Below are positions 25,989 to 35,143 of a DNA stretch of 64,000 nt, one piece after another (the stretch's first letter is position 1; each line of letters opens with the position of its first letter). A program made the position numbers and the translations under genes. This DNA is from Bremerella cremea. Its GTDB lineage: Bacteria > Planctomycetota > Planctomycetia > Pirellulales > Pirellulaceae. The stretch spans positions 124,001-188,000 of the forward strand of contig NZ_QPEX01000030.1 of NCBI RefSeq assembly GCF_003335505.1, read 5' to 3'. The notes beneath the pieces are model-generated. The model was not told the DNA's origin and searched no databases. It worked only from the letters and a program-made list of their open reading frames with translations.

Positions 25989-27332
25989 TTACGGTGTGGT
26001 AAGCAAAGTTGGATCGCCGTAGACCTTTTGCTGGTCCCCTTGTTCCTTCATCCAAGCATCAAGCTGGCCACGCAGTTGGTTCAGCGTTTCGGCATGCTGC
26101 GGATCGGCGGCCAGGTTGGTTTGTTCGCTGGGATCGGCCTCTAGGTCGTACAGTTCCTCGGCAGGGCGTTCCTGATAGCGTTTTACCTTACGGGCCGCTT
26201 CCTTCGCGGTTTGGGCCTTGTGTTCCCAGCTTGGCCAGTAGGCGTCTTCCTTCTTCACGTTGGTCACGTGCGAGAGAAACTTGTACTCAGGGTGCAGGTT
26301 ACGGATGTACTTCCAACGGCCTGTCCGCACGCTACGGGTTGGGTAAACGTTGTTGTTACCGTCGCCGCTATGCACGGTGAAAATCTCGTTGCGATGCTGC
26401 TTCGTTTCCCCCAGCAGTACCGGCAGGAAGGAACGCCCGTCGAGGTCTTCCGGTGGGGTCTGTCCCGTGGCGGCGTACAGCGTTGGTAAGATATCGACCC
26501 AGCTGACCATGGCGTCGGTTCGCTGCCCAGGCTGAATCTTGCCAGGCCAAACGGCGATCATCGGCGTGCGGATACCGTCGTCATACAAGGTCCATTTGCC
26601 AAAAGGCCACTGGGCACCATGGTCGCTGGTGTGCAGAAAGAGCGTGTTCGGTCCCAGCTTTTGATAAGCGAGGTCGTACACTTCCCCGAGTTCGCGGTCC
26701 ATCGTTTTCACGGCTTGGTAATACTTGGCTCGGGCTGCCCGGGTTTTGGGCGTGTGAACGTGGGTGGCTGGGATCTTGATCGACTTGGGGTCGATATCTT
26801 CCGCTTTGGGCCACGGGACATGCGGCCAGTTGGTACCGACGAATAGCACCAGCGGTTGCTTGCTGTCGCGAGCCTCCAGCCACTTGAGTGCTTCTGGTAC
26901 GGCTACGTCCTCGTGATATTTGAAGTGACGAGCGATGTCGAAACCGTACTCTGGCGTCTGAGCGTAGTGCCCGACTTTGCCAAACGAAACCACTTCGTAG
27001 CCCAGGTCTTGGAAGTAAGCCGGCAGCTTCTTGATCTCTTTGCGGGGCCGCGAGTGGTTCGGCTCGGCGCCGTTGCGGGAAGGCATCAGCCCGGTCAGCA
27101 AGGCGGCCCGGCTAGGGGCACAGGAAGGAGAGGCAACGAAAGCCCGATCGAACGTAAGGCCATCTTGAGCGATCCGTTCCATGTTGGGCGTTTTCAGATC
27201 GGTTGAGCCATACAATGACGAGTCGGTTACGGTATGGTCATCCGAAAGAAAGACGACAATGTTGGGCAACTCTGCCGCGGAAGTCGACGTGGCCAGAAGC
27301 AACAACGCAAAAAATGCGAAAGCGATACGCAT
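25989..27332 (-). CDS. secreted sulfatase
   Basis: A 447-residue sulfatase (S1 family) with signal peptide 'MRIAFAFFALLLLATSTSAA'. 'PNIVVFLSDDHTVTD' supplies the paired metal-binding Asp (31-32); 'SPSCAPSRAALLTG' gives the CxPSR site with C71 to become formylglycine; 'FVGTNWPHVPWP' and 'FLHTSDHGAQWPFGKWTLYD' give later active-site His/Asp residues. The C-terminus 'EELYDLEADPSEQTNLA' is typical. It is compact, without the added domain seen in arylsulfatase-A types, and resembles planctomycete heparan/mucin-type sulfatases; the substrate is unknown. It is last in a leftward run of three sulfatases, 24 bases after the next. Confidence 0.9.
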   Translation of the reverse strand: MRIAFAFFALLLLATSTSAAELPNIVVFLSDDHTVTDSSLYGSTDLKTPNMERIAQDGLTFDRAFVASPSCAPSRAALLTGLMPSRNGAEPNHSRPRKEIKKLPAYFQDLGYEVVSFGKVGHYAQTPEYGFDIARHFKYHEDVAVPEALKWLEARDSKQPLVLFVGTNWPHVPWPKAEDIDPKSIKIPATHVHTPKTRAARAKYYQAVKTMDRELGEVYDLAYQKLGPNTLFLHTSDHGAQWPFGKWTLYDDGIRTPMIAVWPGKIQPGQRTDAMVSWVDILPTLYAATGQTPPEDLDGRSFLPVLLGETKQHRNEIFTVHSGDGNNNVYPTRSVRTGRWKYIRNLHPEYKFLSHVTNVKKEDAYWPSWEHKAQTAKEAARKVKRYQERPAEELYDLEADPSEQTNLAADPQHAETLNQLRGQLDAWMKEQGDQQKVYGDPTLLTTP

Positions 27333-27356
27333 AGGGGGAATTTCCCTAACTGAGGG

Positions 27357-28979
27357 TTACGGTTTGACGCGGTTGAACCATGCTTGCCATTGGCGTTTCA
27401 TTTGGGCCAGACGCTCAGGCTCGGTGGCAGCCAGGTTGTTGGTTTCCGTTCGATCTTGGGCCAAGTGGTAAAGTTCCCATTGGCCGTTCTGCTTGGGCTG
27501 CACAAGCTTCCAGCCATCGGCGATCATGGCCTTGCCTCCTTCATGCTCGAAGAAGAGGGCAGGGTGCCCTGCTCGCTGTTGGCCCGATAAAATTGGCGCC
27601 AACGAAAGCCCTTCGACTGGCGTGATTTTGTTTTGCTTGAATGTCTGCGGGTACTCGGCAGCGGCCAGTTCGAGGAAGGTGGGAAGGACATCGATCACGT
27701 GGCCAGGTTGATCGGTGGTACTGCCGGGCTTCGTCTTCAGACCGGCTGGCCAATGAGCGATCATCGGCGTGTGGGCGCCCCCTTCAAACGATTGCGCCTT
27801 CCAGTAGCGAAACGGTGTGTTGCCGGCACTGGCCCAGTACGAACCGATATAGCCCCATGTCGTTTCGCTGCCAGGGGTGAAAAGTCCCTCGTATTGAATC
27901 GGCTTGCCTGCACGCGTCTCGTTGGGGCGATCGAAGCCTGGCTGCAGATACCGCTCGGGTGAAGCACCGTTGTCGGCGAGAACAAGGATCAGCGTATTCT
28001 CAAGCTCGCCGGTTTCCTTCAGAGTATCGATAATCTGACCGACCCCCTGATCGACGCAATCGACCATCGCGGCATGGACCGACATCAGTTGGCTCATGTG
28101 CTTGCGTGTCGCTTCGTCCAATGCGCCCCAGTCGTCTCCTTGCCCTTGCAGTTCTGGCTTAGGGTAAGTGTTCGGATCGATCAGCCCCATCTCGACCTGG
28201 CGTTGATAACGATCGTTCCGTAGCTTGTGCCAGCCATCACGGTAGGTCTCTTTGTACTTGGCGATGTCCTCGGGCTTGGCATGCAGGGGCCAATGCGGGG
28301 CGGTGTGGGCAACGTATAAGAAGAAGGGAGCTTCGCTCTTGGACATCTCGCGAATGTACTCGACCGACTTCTGCGTGATGGCATCGGTCATGTAGAAATC
28401 GTCCGGCACCTCGTCGACAGGGGTTTCGCCGTCGACAAGCGAGAAGGGATCGAAGTAATTAACCACACCCCAAATCGGGCCGAAATGACGTTGGAAGCCA
28501 CGATTGATCGGGTAGGAATCAACTGGCGAGAACGTTCGATCGGGCTGCGATTGATGATTCAACCAATCAAGCTGCTTTTGGTGGTCCGGCAACGCTTGAG
28601 TGCGGCTAAGATGCCACTTGCCTGACATGGCCGTTTGATAACCGGCCGCGCCCAGAGCTTCAGCAATCGTCACCCCGTTGCGCGTCAGCGAGTTGCCGTT
28701 TCGCATGAGGCCGACTTGGTGAGGATAAAGGCCAGTCAGTAACGCAGCACGGGTCGGGCAACAACGGGCACAATTGTAAAACGAGGTGAACCGCAAGCCT
28801 CCGCTGGCCAGGGAATCGATGTTAGGGGTGTTAATCTCGCCACCGAAGCAGCCCAGATCGGAGAACCCCAAGTCATCGACCATGATGACGACGATGTTAG
28901 GGCGTTCGGCCGCTTGGACTGCCAGGGAGAACAGCAGCGAGAACGCGATTGCTAATGAGCTATGTCGTAACTTTTGCAT
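27357..28979 (-). CDS. secreted arylsulfatase-type sulfatase
   Basis: A 540-residue sulfatase with a signal peptide ('LAIAFSLLFSLAVQA'). 'RPNIVVIMVDDLGFSDLGCFGGEI' holds the metal Asp pair; 'NCARCCPTRAALLTGLYPHQVG' carries the CxPTR site with C73 as formylglycine precursor and C74 as the X residue. 'SGKWHLS', 'VAHTAPHWPLHA' and 'LADNGASPE' complete the active site. The architecture is the arylsulfatase A-like (S1_4) form. I chose the ATG at 28979 because it places the signal peptide at the start; an in-frame ATG at 29027 would overlap the upstream sulfatase by 31 bases and add 16 residues. Its substrate is probably a sulfated algal glycan, by inference from the group's lifestyle. Confidence 0.9.
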   Translation of the reverse strand: MQKLRHSSLAIAFSLLFSLAVQAAERPNIVVIMVDDLGFSDLGCFGGEINTPNIDSLASGGLRFTSFYNCARCCPTRAALLTGLYPHQVGLMRNGNSLTRNGVTIAEALGAAGYQTAMSGKWHLSRTQALPDHQKQLDWLNHQSQPDRTFSPVDSYPINRGFQRHFGPIWGVVNYFDPFSLVDGETPVDEVPDDFYMTDAITQKSVEYIREMSKSEAPFFLYVAHTAPHWPLHAKPEDIAKYKETYRDGWHKLRNDRYQRQVEMGLIDPNTYPKPELQGQGDDWGALDEATRKHMSQLMSVHAAMVDCVDQGVGQIIDTLKETGELENTLILVLADNGASPERYLQPGFDRPNETRAGKPIQYEGLFTPGSETTWGYIGSYWASAGNTPFRYWKAQSFEGGAHTPMIAHWPAGLKTKPGSTTDQPGHVIDVLPTFLELAAAEYPQTFKQNKITPVEGLSLAPILSGQQRAGHPALFFEHEGGKAMIADGWKLVQPKQNGQWELYHLAQDRTETNNLAATEPERLAQMKRQWQAWFNRVKP

Positions 28980-28996
28980 GAGGGAGAGTGTTCCAA

Positions 28997-30757
28997 TTAT
29001 TTCTTTTTCTGAACGCCCCAAGGCCAAGGAAGAACGTTAGCCTCGTGGGCCCATTGATCCCACTGGGCGGCCATCTTTTCCACGATTTCAGGATGTTCGT
29101 TGGCTAGGTCGTGTTGTTCCGTCCGGTCGGCTTCCATGTCGTGCAATTCCCACGGTTGAGTTTCGCCGGTGCCCATTTTGCCGTAGCGAACGATCTTCCA
29201 CTTGCCGTCGCGGACGGCACTGTTGGCTTCGTGTTCCCAGAAGATTGGTGTCTTACGCTGGGGTTCGTTACCGCTGAAAGCCGGGGCCAGGCTGATTCCT
29301 TGCAAGGGCGTCATTGGTTGGCCGCCTGCTTGCTGCGGATAGTCGGCTCCAGCCACATCAACGCAGGTCGCCATGATGTCGATTAAGTGGCTCGGGGTGG
29401 TAACCAGCTTGCCGTTTTGTTCCGCAGCAATCCCTGCTGGCCAATGCACGATTAGGGGTGTCGAAATGCCTCCTTCGTGGACCCAGTGCTTGTATTCGCG
29501 GAAAGGAGTGTTCGAGACGTTGGCCCAATTGCGGCCATAGGCAATGTAAGTATCATAATCGCCGGGCATGTTTTCCGGACCATGGCGAATCGGCTTTCCG
29601 TCGCGGGCGAAGGCCGGAATCACGGCCAATTGAAGGTCGTCGGGGCCCATCGGCTGACGTGGGGCTGGCAAACTCTTGTCGCTGGCGCGGCCGACTCCTT
29701 CGGCACAACCACCGTTGTCTTGCATGTAGAAAATAAGCGTGTTGTCGAGTTCGCCAGAGGCTTGCAGCTGCTTGGTGATCTTGGCGATGTTTTGATCCAT
29801 CCGATCGATCATGGCGGCGTAAACGGCCATGCAGCGAATTTCCCAAGGTTTGTGCTCGATCTTTTTCCAGGTGCCAGCTCGGGCGGCCATCTCCCACTGG
29901 GGATCAATCAGGCCAAGTTCCTTCAGCCGCGCAAAGCGGGCCTTGCGGATCTCGCCGTAGCCACGCTTGTAAAGGTCTTCGTACTTGGCGATATCTTCTG
30001 GCAACGCGTGCATGGGCCAATGGGCCGCCGTGAATGCGACGTATAAAAAGAACGGCTTCTCGTTCGTGCCCTCTTCGTGCTGCTGCAGAAAACGAACGGC
30101 ATTGTCCCCGATCGCATCGGTATAGTAGTACGACTCCGGCTGGTACTCCGGATCGTTTACTGGAGTTATCAGCGTGTTGCCGCGACACAGGGCGGCGGGA
30201 TCGTAAAAGCTGCCGGCGCCGGTGATCGTGCCGTAGAAGTGATCGAACCCGCGCTGAAGTGGCCAGTTGTGTTTGGTACCGTCGGGATGAATGTTATGGC
30301 AAACGTGCCATTTGCCGGTCATGTAGGTCGAATAGCCTGCCGGCTTTAAAACCTCGGCAATCGTTTGACAGCGATCGTTTAGGTCTTGGTGGTAGCCAGG
30401 AAACTGGTTGGGATCGTAGTTGCCGGTGACCATGTGACCAATGCCTGCTTGATGCGGGTATAATCCAGTCAGCAGCGAGGCCCTCGTAGGACAGCAGCGG
30501 GCCGTGTTATAGAACTGAGTGAACTTCAGACCAGACTCGGCTAGTGAGTCGAGCGTAGGTGTCTTGATTTCAGAACCATAACAACCGATATCGGAATAAC
30601 CCATGTCGTCGGCTAGGATGACAATGATGTTCGGCTGTGGTTTGTCCTGGGCATGAAGCGTTGCCGTACCGATGGACAGCAGCAGGGCAACCGCCCAAGA
30701 GGTGGCGTAAGAAAAGGTGGGGGGCATTGGCAGTCTCACGGATGAGGAGTTTGGCAT
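28997..30757 (-). CDS. secreted arylsulfatase-type sulfatase
   Basis: A 586-residue sulfatase closely related in layout to its downstream neighbour, suggesting tandem duplication. Signal peptide about residues 15-36 ('WAVALLLSIGTATLHAQ'), 'PNIIVILADDMGYSDIGCYGSEI' (metal Asp), 'NTARCCPTRASLLTGLYPHQAG' (C88 formylglycine precursor), 'TGKWHVCHNI', 'VAFTAAHWPMHA' and 'YMQDNGGCAEG'. The C-terminal end is basic ('GVQKKK'). It is first of three sulfatase genes, with 17 bases to the next start. The second in-frame ATG at 30727 would also keep the signal peptide. No sulfatase-maturating enzyme is encoded in the window. Confidence 0.9.
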   Translation of the reverse strand: MPNSSSVRLPMPPTFSYATSWAVALLLSIGTATLHAQDKPQPNIIVILADDMGYSDIGCYGSEIKTPTLDSLAESGLKFTQFYNTARCCPTRASLLTGLYPHQAGIGHMVTGNYDPNQFPGYHQDLNDRCQTIAEVLKPAGYSTYMTGKWHVCHNIHPDGTKHNWPLQRGFDHFYGTITGAGSFYDPAALCRGNTLITPVNDPEYQPESYYYTDAIGDNAVRFLQQHEEGTNEKPFFLYVAFTAAHWPMHALPEDIAKYEDLYKRGYGEIRKARFARLKELGLIDPQWEMAARAGTWKKIEHKPWEIRCMAVYAAMIDRMDQNIAKITKQLQASGELDNTLIFYMQDNGGCAEGVGRASDKSLPAPRQPMGPDDLQLAVIPAFARDGKPIRHGPENMPGDYDTYIAYGRNWANVSNTPFREYKHWVHEGGISTPLIVHWPAGIAAEQNGKLVTTPSHLIDIMATCVDVAGADYPQQAGGQPMTPLQGISLAPAFSGNEPQRKTPIFWEHEANSAVRDGKWKIVRYGKMGTGETQPWELHDMEADRTEQHDLANEHPEIVEKMAAQWDQWAHEANVLPWPWGVQKKK

Positions 30758-30926
30758 GCAGATGCTTGATTGTAGCTGAACCGTTTGAGAAAAACGAACG
30801 GCAACCCCCTGAGAGTGGCTACTGCATTGCCAATTTGTTGGCCGCGCGAAATAATCGGCACGCCAATTTAGAATGTTTGCTGTTTGTGATGAGTTGGTTC
30901 CTTTTTTAACTTCGCAGGAAAGCTCG

Positions 30927-32726
30927 ATGCCACGTACTTTTGGCCCCCAATTTCAAGATGATGGATCGGTCGACTTCACGGTGCATGCTCCGGCGTGCGC
31001 TCGTTTGACGCTGCAGATCGAAGGGGAACATGCGCAAGAGCTTCCGATGAGCCAGCCAGAGCCGGGCGTGTTTACCGTTCGCACAAACGTGCCGGTTGGT
31101 ACGCGGTATTGGTTTCGCGTGCCGGATGGCAACCCAAGACCCGACCCGGCCAGTCGCTTTCAACCGGAAGGCGTTCATCGTCCGTCCGAGTTGATCGATC
31201 CGAGGAGCTACGTATGGGGAGATGCGACGTGGCAAGGGATCGCAAAAGAAGCTCTGGTGGTGTACGAACTGCATGTGGGAACGTTCTCGCAAGCAGGAAC
31301 CTATCTCGCCGCGATCGAGCGTTTGGACGAACTGGTCGAATTAGGGGTGACGGCGATTGAACTAATGCCGGTCGCTCAGTCTGCCGGGCGTTGGAATTGG
31401 GGCTATGACGGCACCGATTTCTTTGCCCCACACCATGCCTTTGGATCGCCGGACGAGCTTCGCCAACTGATCGATACTGCTCATCAAAAGGGCTTGGCGG
31501 TGCTTCTGGACGTGGTCTACAACCATTTTGGCGCGGAAGGGAACTACCTGCATCCTTTCGGTGGCTATGTCTCGTCGCAGCACCAAACGGTTTGGGGAGA
31601 CGCCCCTAACTTGGATGGTGAGGGAAACGCGATGATGCGCGACTACATTGTGGCCAATGCCACGTACTGGATCGAAGACTTCCACTTCGACGGTTTGCGG
31701 CTCGATGCGACGCATTGCATTGTCGATCACTCGCCTCGGCATATCGTGGGTGAAATCGGAGACGCTTTTGCGGAGATGCAAGAGAAGCTCGGACGCGAGT
31801 TGCATTTGATCGCCGAAAGCAATATCTACGATGCGCAGCTGTTAACGCCGCTAGAGGCGGATGGCTTCGGCTTCGATGCGATCTGGTGTGATGATTTCTT
31901 ACATGCGGTTGCGGCAGAGATTCGTCCAGAGCAGCACATGTCGGATCGGCGATACCTGGCCGGGGAAGACATCGATACGACGCTTCGCCGTGGCTACGTG
32001 TTTCGCGGAACCATCAAGGAGAAGCGTCGGCGAATTCCGCTCGAAGAAGATCGTACGCCTGCCGATTGGCATTCGCTGATCTTTTCGATTCAGAATCACG
32101 ACTTCGTAGGTAACCATCCCAACGGCTTGCGCCTGCATCAGGTTGCTTCCCACGAAGCCCAGCGAGCCGCTGCCGCATTGATGCTAACGCTACCGGCGAT
32201 TCCCATGTTGTTTATGGGGGAAGAGTTCGCGAGTGATCATCCCTTCTACTTTTTTGCCGACTTTGGCGATGCCCATCTGCGCGAGGCGGTCGAACATGGC
32301 CGCCGACGCGAACATCCGCAGCACGATTGGTCTCAGGTTGTGTCCTGCCTTTCACCGGCTGCATTTCGGAAGTCGAAGATAGGACCACGTGAACAGGGCA
32401 ACCAAGAGACATGGGGCTGGTACCAAGAGCTTCTCCGGCTGCGAAAACGCTGGCAAGCCGCTGGCATGTTCAATGGCGAGAACTTAACGGCGGCATGGGA
32501 TCAGCTGTGGCGAACAGCATTGGTGACCTACCAAAAACAAGACCAGGCCAGCTTCGCCGTGGTGCGTTTGCATCCGATGGGAGAAACACCAACGCAAGGT
32601 GTCGTCTCGGTTGAGGGCGAGGTCTGCTTGCAGCAAGGATGCCAAACGCTGGGGGATGGTCGCTTTGCGCTGGGGGACTATGCCGTGTTGGTAGGCGAGG
32701 GGAAGGTCCACTTCGAGAGCTTGTAA
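30927..32726 (+). CDS. treZ: malto-oligosyltrehalose trehalohydrolase
   Basis: A 599-residue GH13 enzyme that releases trehalose from maltooligosyl trehalose in the cytoplasm. An N-terminal beta-sandwich (CBM48-like, residues 1-90) precedes the TIM barrel. Conserved regions: 'ELMPVAQSAGRWNWGYDG', 'VLLDVVYNHFG' (region I), 'FDGLRLDATHCI' (nucleophile Asp), 'HLIAESNIYD' (acid/base Glu) and 'IQNHDFVGNHPNG' (stabiliser Asp). The 'WNWGYDG' plus 'HDFVGNHP' pattern points to TreZ rather than glycogen branching or debranching enzyme. TreY is not adjacent, so its partner must lie elsewhere. ATG at 30927 has GCAGGAAAG upstream; the frame is open to 30873. It is divergent from the sulfatase run. Confidence 0.88.
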   Translation: MPRTFGPQFQDDGSVDFTVHAPACARLTLQIEGEHAQELPMSQPEPGVFTVRTNVPVGTRYWFRVPDGNPRPDPASRFQPEGVHRPSELIDPRSYVWGDATWQGIAKEALVVYELHVGTFSQAGTYLAAIERLDELVELGVTAIELMPVAQSAGRWNWGYDGTDFFAPHHAFGSPDELRQLIDTAHQKGLAVLLDVVYNHFGAEGNYLHPFGGYVSSQHQTVWGDAPNLDGEGNAMMRDYIVANATYWIEDFHFDGLRLDATHCIVDHSPRHIVGEIGDAFAEMQEKLGRELHLIAESNIYDAQLLTPLEADGFGFDAIWCDDFLHAVAAEIRPEQHMSDRRYLAGEDIDTTLRRGYVFRGTIKEKRRRIPLEEDRTPADWHSLIFSIQNHDFVGNHPNGLRLHQVASHEAQRAAAALMLTLPAIPMLFMGEEFASDHPFYFFADFGDAHLREAVEHGRRREHPQHDWSQVVSCLSPAAFRKSKIGPREQGNQETWGWYQELLRLRKRWQAAGMFNGENLTAAWDQLWRTALVTYQKQDQASFAVVRLHPMGETPTQGVVSVEGEVCLQQGCQTLGDGRFALGDYAVLVGEGKVHFESL

Positions 32727-32730
32727 GACG

Positions 32731-32769
32731 AAAAAAGCCAGCCAAAGACCGGGTGGCTTTGGCTGGCTT
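32731..32769 (-). terminator. rho-independent terminator of the chemoreceptor gene
   Basis: AAGCCAGCCAAAG (32735-32747) pairs perfectly with CTTTGGCTGGCTT (32757-32769) around a 9-base loop. On the minus strand the stem is followed by a run of T (complement of AAAAAA at 32731-32736). It lies 47 bases past the chemoreceptor stop and only a few bases after the treZ stop, so it may also end the treZ transcript. Confidence 0.88.
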
Positions 32770-32816
32770 AAAAAGTTCATGGGGAATTGCGAAGGCAATT
32801 CAAGCTGTTGTGGACC

Positions 32817-34676
32817 CTAGTAGCTGAACTCACTTAGCGTTTCGTTCAACTGGGCTGCCAGGCTTGTCATGCGATTGCCGATCGTGCCGGTTCGACCCGC
32901 ATCGGAAAGCGTACGACTAGCAACGTCGTCGACCTGAGCGATGCTGCGGCTAACTTCAGCACTTGCTTCGGACGATTGGTCGAGGCTATGCGACACCGAC
33001 TTCACCCCGTGCGAAACGTTTTGTAGTTGCTCTGAGATGCTGTGGGCGACGGTGCGTTGTTCTTCGACAGCCGCAGCAATCGTCACCGAAATTTGCTGAA
33101 CCTGTTTGACAACATTGTCGACATCGGAAATTGTTTCGACGGCGGTACTGGCCGAAGATTGGATGCCAGCAATCCGCGAACGGATATCGTCGGTGGCTTC
33201 GGCGGTCTGGCGAGCGAGGGCTTTGACTTCGGTCGCCACCACGGCAAAACCGCGACCTGCTTCCCCGGCTCGCGAGGCTTCGATGGTCGCATTCAAAGCC
33301 AGCAAGTTCGTCTGCTCGGCGATATCTTGAATCACTTCGGTCACACGTCCGATCTCGGCTGCGGCCTGGCTGAGCAGTTCCATCTTCTCGTGGCTGGCAC
33401 TCACTGTGGTCGAGGCGGCACTCGCGATTGTCGAGGATTGCTCGGTATTGTTGGCAATCTCGGAGATGCTTCGCGACATTTCGTCGACCGCGTGCGAAAC
33501 CAGATCGAAGCTGTTGTTCATGTCGTGGGTGGTTTGCTGAATGTTCGAGATCGAAACCGTCATCTCTTCCGCAGCGGCGGCCACGGACGAACTGCGGAGC
33601 GAGGCTTCCTCGGCACCCTTGGTTAAGCTGTGCGAAGTGTCATCCAGTTCCGTAGAGGATTGCACCAAGATCTCTGAGTCTTGAGCAATTCGGCTCACCA
33701 CACCTTGGATTTTCTCGACGAAATGATTGAACGATTTCGCTAAGCGTCCGAACTCGTCACGTCGGTTCATGGTCAGTCGTTGAGTCAGATCGCCACCACT
33801 GGCCGCGATGCCATCCAGCATGCGAATAGTTTGGTTCAAAGGAGCAATGATCGAGCGCGAGATAATCGTACCTAAGATCACCGTTAGCGAGATCGCAATG
33901 GCACCTATGATTAAGAAGCTGCTCACCGAACGTCGGGCATTTCCCCGAACTTCATTTGCCGTAGCGACGACCGACTCGCGACTTGCGCTGGCTTTCTGCT
34001 CACTTTCGTTGATGAGCTCTTTTTTACGATTGATTTCTGCCAAGGCCGAGACGATATCGAGTTCGAGACGCTCTTTTGCTTCATCTAAAGGAGCCCGGAA
34101 CGATTCGAACTCGACGAGAGCTTCCTGCGATAGGCTATTGAGTTGCTCGGGATCGACATCTTTGCCTGGTGCTGCCAAAGCGACGATATTTCGTGTGATC
34201 GCTTTCCACGATTCGAAACGGTTCAATGAATCGTTCAGGTGGCCCATGGCCTCGTCGCTGAAGATGCCCGTTTTCGATTCGTTCACCCGACGGTCGACTT
34301 GCGAGAGGTTTTCCTCGTGCGAGGCAACAAGCTGTTCATATCTCTCTGGGGTGGACGTACCGGTTAAGGCCAAGCTGCGGGCTTCCATTTCGGCGACCAA
34401 AACCTGGTAGGCGTCGCGATCCGCATCTAGCATTAACAAGATGCTCCCTTGCATTTGCTGGGTGCGCACAAGATCGTCGTTGAGGAACGGCAAAATCTCG
34501 TCTTGCAACAGGGGCGTAATTTGTTCGTCGATGAGGACGAGAAAGTTGTCATCGACGATTTCATTCAGGCTAGCCACCTGCTCGGAGAGGGTGTACCAAC
34601 CAATCGAAATCAACAGAACGAGCGATAAGCAACCAATAGCCACCAAGCCACTGATCTTGCCCTTCGTGGTAAGCAT
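32817..34676 (-). CDS. methyl-accepting chemotaxis protein
   Basis: A 619-residue chemoreceptor: membrane span at about 8-28, a sensory region of about 230 residues that is strongly helical (four-helix-bundle-like, no PAS or Cache motif), a second span near 265-290 ('[19 protein letters not shown]'), HAMP, then a long coiled-coil signalling domain. The hairpin tip '[20 protein letters not shown]' with '[20 protein letters not shown]' is the conserved CheA/CheW contact. I chose the ATG at 34676 with GGAGAA 7 bases upstream rather than the open frame to 34727. No che or flagellar gene is near, so it is an orphan receptor. The final pentapeptide typical of CheR tethering is absent. Confidence 0.92.
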   Translation of the reverse strand: MLTTKGKISGLVAIGCLSLVLLISIGWYTLSEQVASLNEIVDDNFLVLIDEQITPLLQDEILPFLNDDLVRTQQMQGSILLMLDADRDAYQVLVAEMEARSLALTGTSTPERYEQLVASHEENLSQVDRRVNESKTGIFSDEAMGHLNDSLNRFESWKAITRNIVALAAPGKDVDPEQLNSLSQEALVEFESFRAPLDEAKERLELDIVSALAEINRKKELINESEQKASASRESVVATANEVRGNARRSVSSFLIIGAIAISLTVILGTIISRSIIAPLNQTIRMLDGIAASGGDLTQRLTMNRRDEFGRLAKSFNHFVEKIQGVVSRIAQDSEILVQSSTELDDTSHSLTKGAEEASLRSSSVAAAAEEMTVSISNIQQTTHDMNNSFDLVSHAVDEMSRSISEIANNTEQSSTIASAASTTVSASHEKMELLSQAAAEIGRVTEVIQDIAEQTNLLALNATIEASRAGEAGRGFAVVATEVKALARQTAEATDDIRSRIAGIQSSASTAVETISDVDNVVKQVQQISVTIAAAVEEQRTVAHSISEQLQNVSHGVKSVSHSLDQSSEASAEVSRSIAQVDDVASRTLSDAGRTGTIGNRMTSLAAQLNETLSEFSY

Positions 34677-35143
34677 GCGAGTTCTCCTGCCCCAGACGTG
34701 CCTAAGATTGCACATCCTATTCGCCATCTAACTTTCCAAGTCGGCACCAATTGCGACTCAGTAATGCAAAACACTAGGTCACAGGAGATATAGAGTTAGG
34801 GGCAATTCGCTTAAAAGAGCGCAAAAACTGGGAGCAATCCACCAGGAGCAGGGGTTTGTGAAGGGGGTTAGTAGCAATTGGCCTTACAAAATCAGCCTGC
34901 GAGGGGGGAGAGAGCGGCCGTGATTCACGTTGCAATCGTTATATCTGGACGGGGGGGAGATGCGAGAAAGTTTCTCTAGCTGGCATAACAATAATCTATG
35001 CCATGTGGATATCGCTATCTAAGGAAAAACCAAACTTATTTCGGTTGAGCTATCAGTAATACCAAGACGAATGACTTTGTGCCGGACAATGGATGGGCTG
35101 GTAAACGCGAATGAGATAATAATTACTGATGGGGCAGAATTAA
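34677..35143. other. 467-base intergenic region
   Basis: This gap separates the divergent chemoreceptor and porin genes. No reading frame, strong hairpin or consensus promoter was recognised. It has two G-rich runs near 34905 and 34950 and should contain both promoters. Confidence 0.4.

Noticed and set aside
28980..29027. Upstream ATG for the second sulfatase
   Set aside because: It would overlap the preceding gene by 31 bases and push the signal peptide inward; the ATG at 28979 is better.
34741..34760. Possible sigma-54 promoter (CGGCAC...TTGC)
   Set aside because: The spacing between the two blocks is 3 bases instead of 5, so the conserved GG and GC are out of phase.
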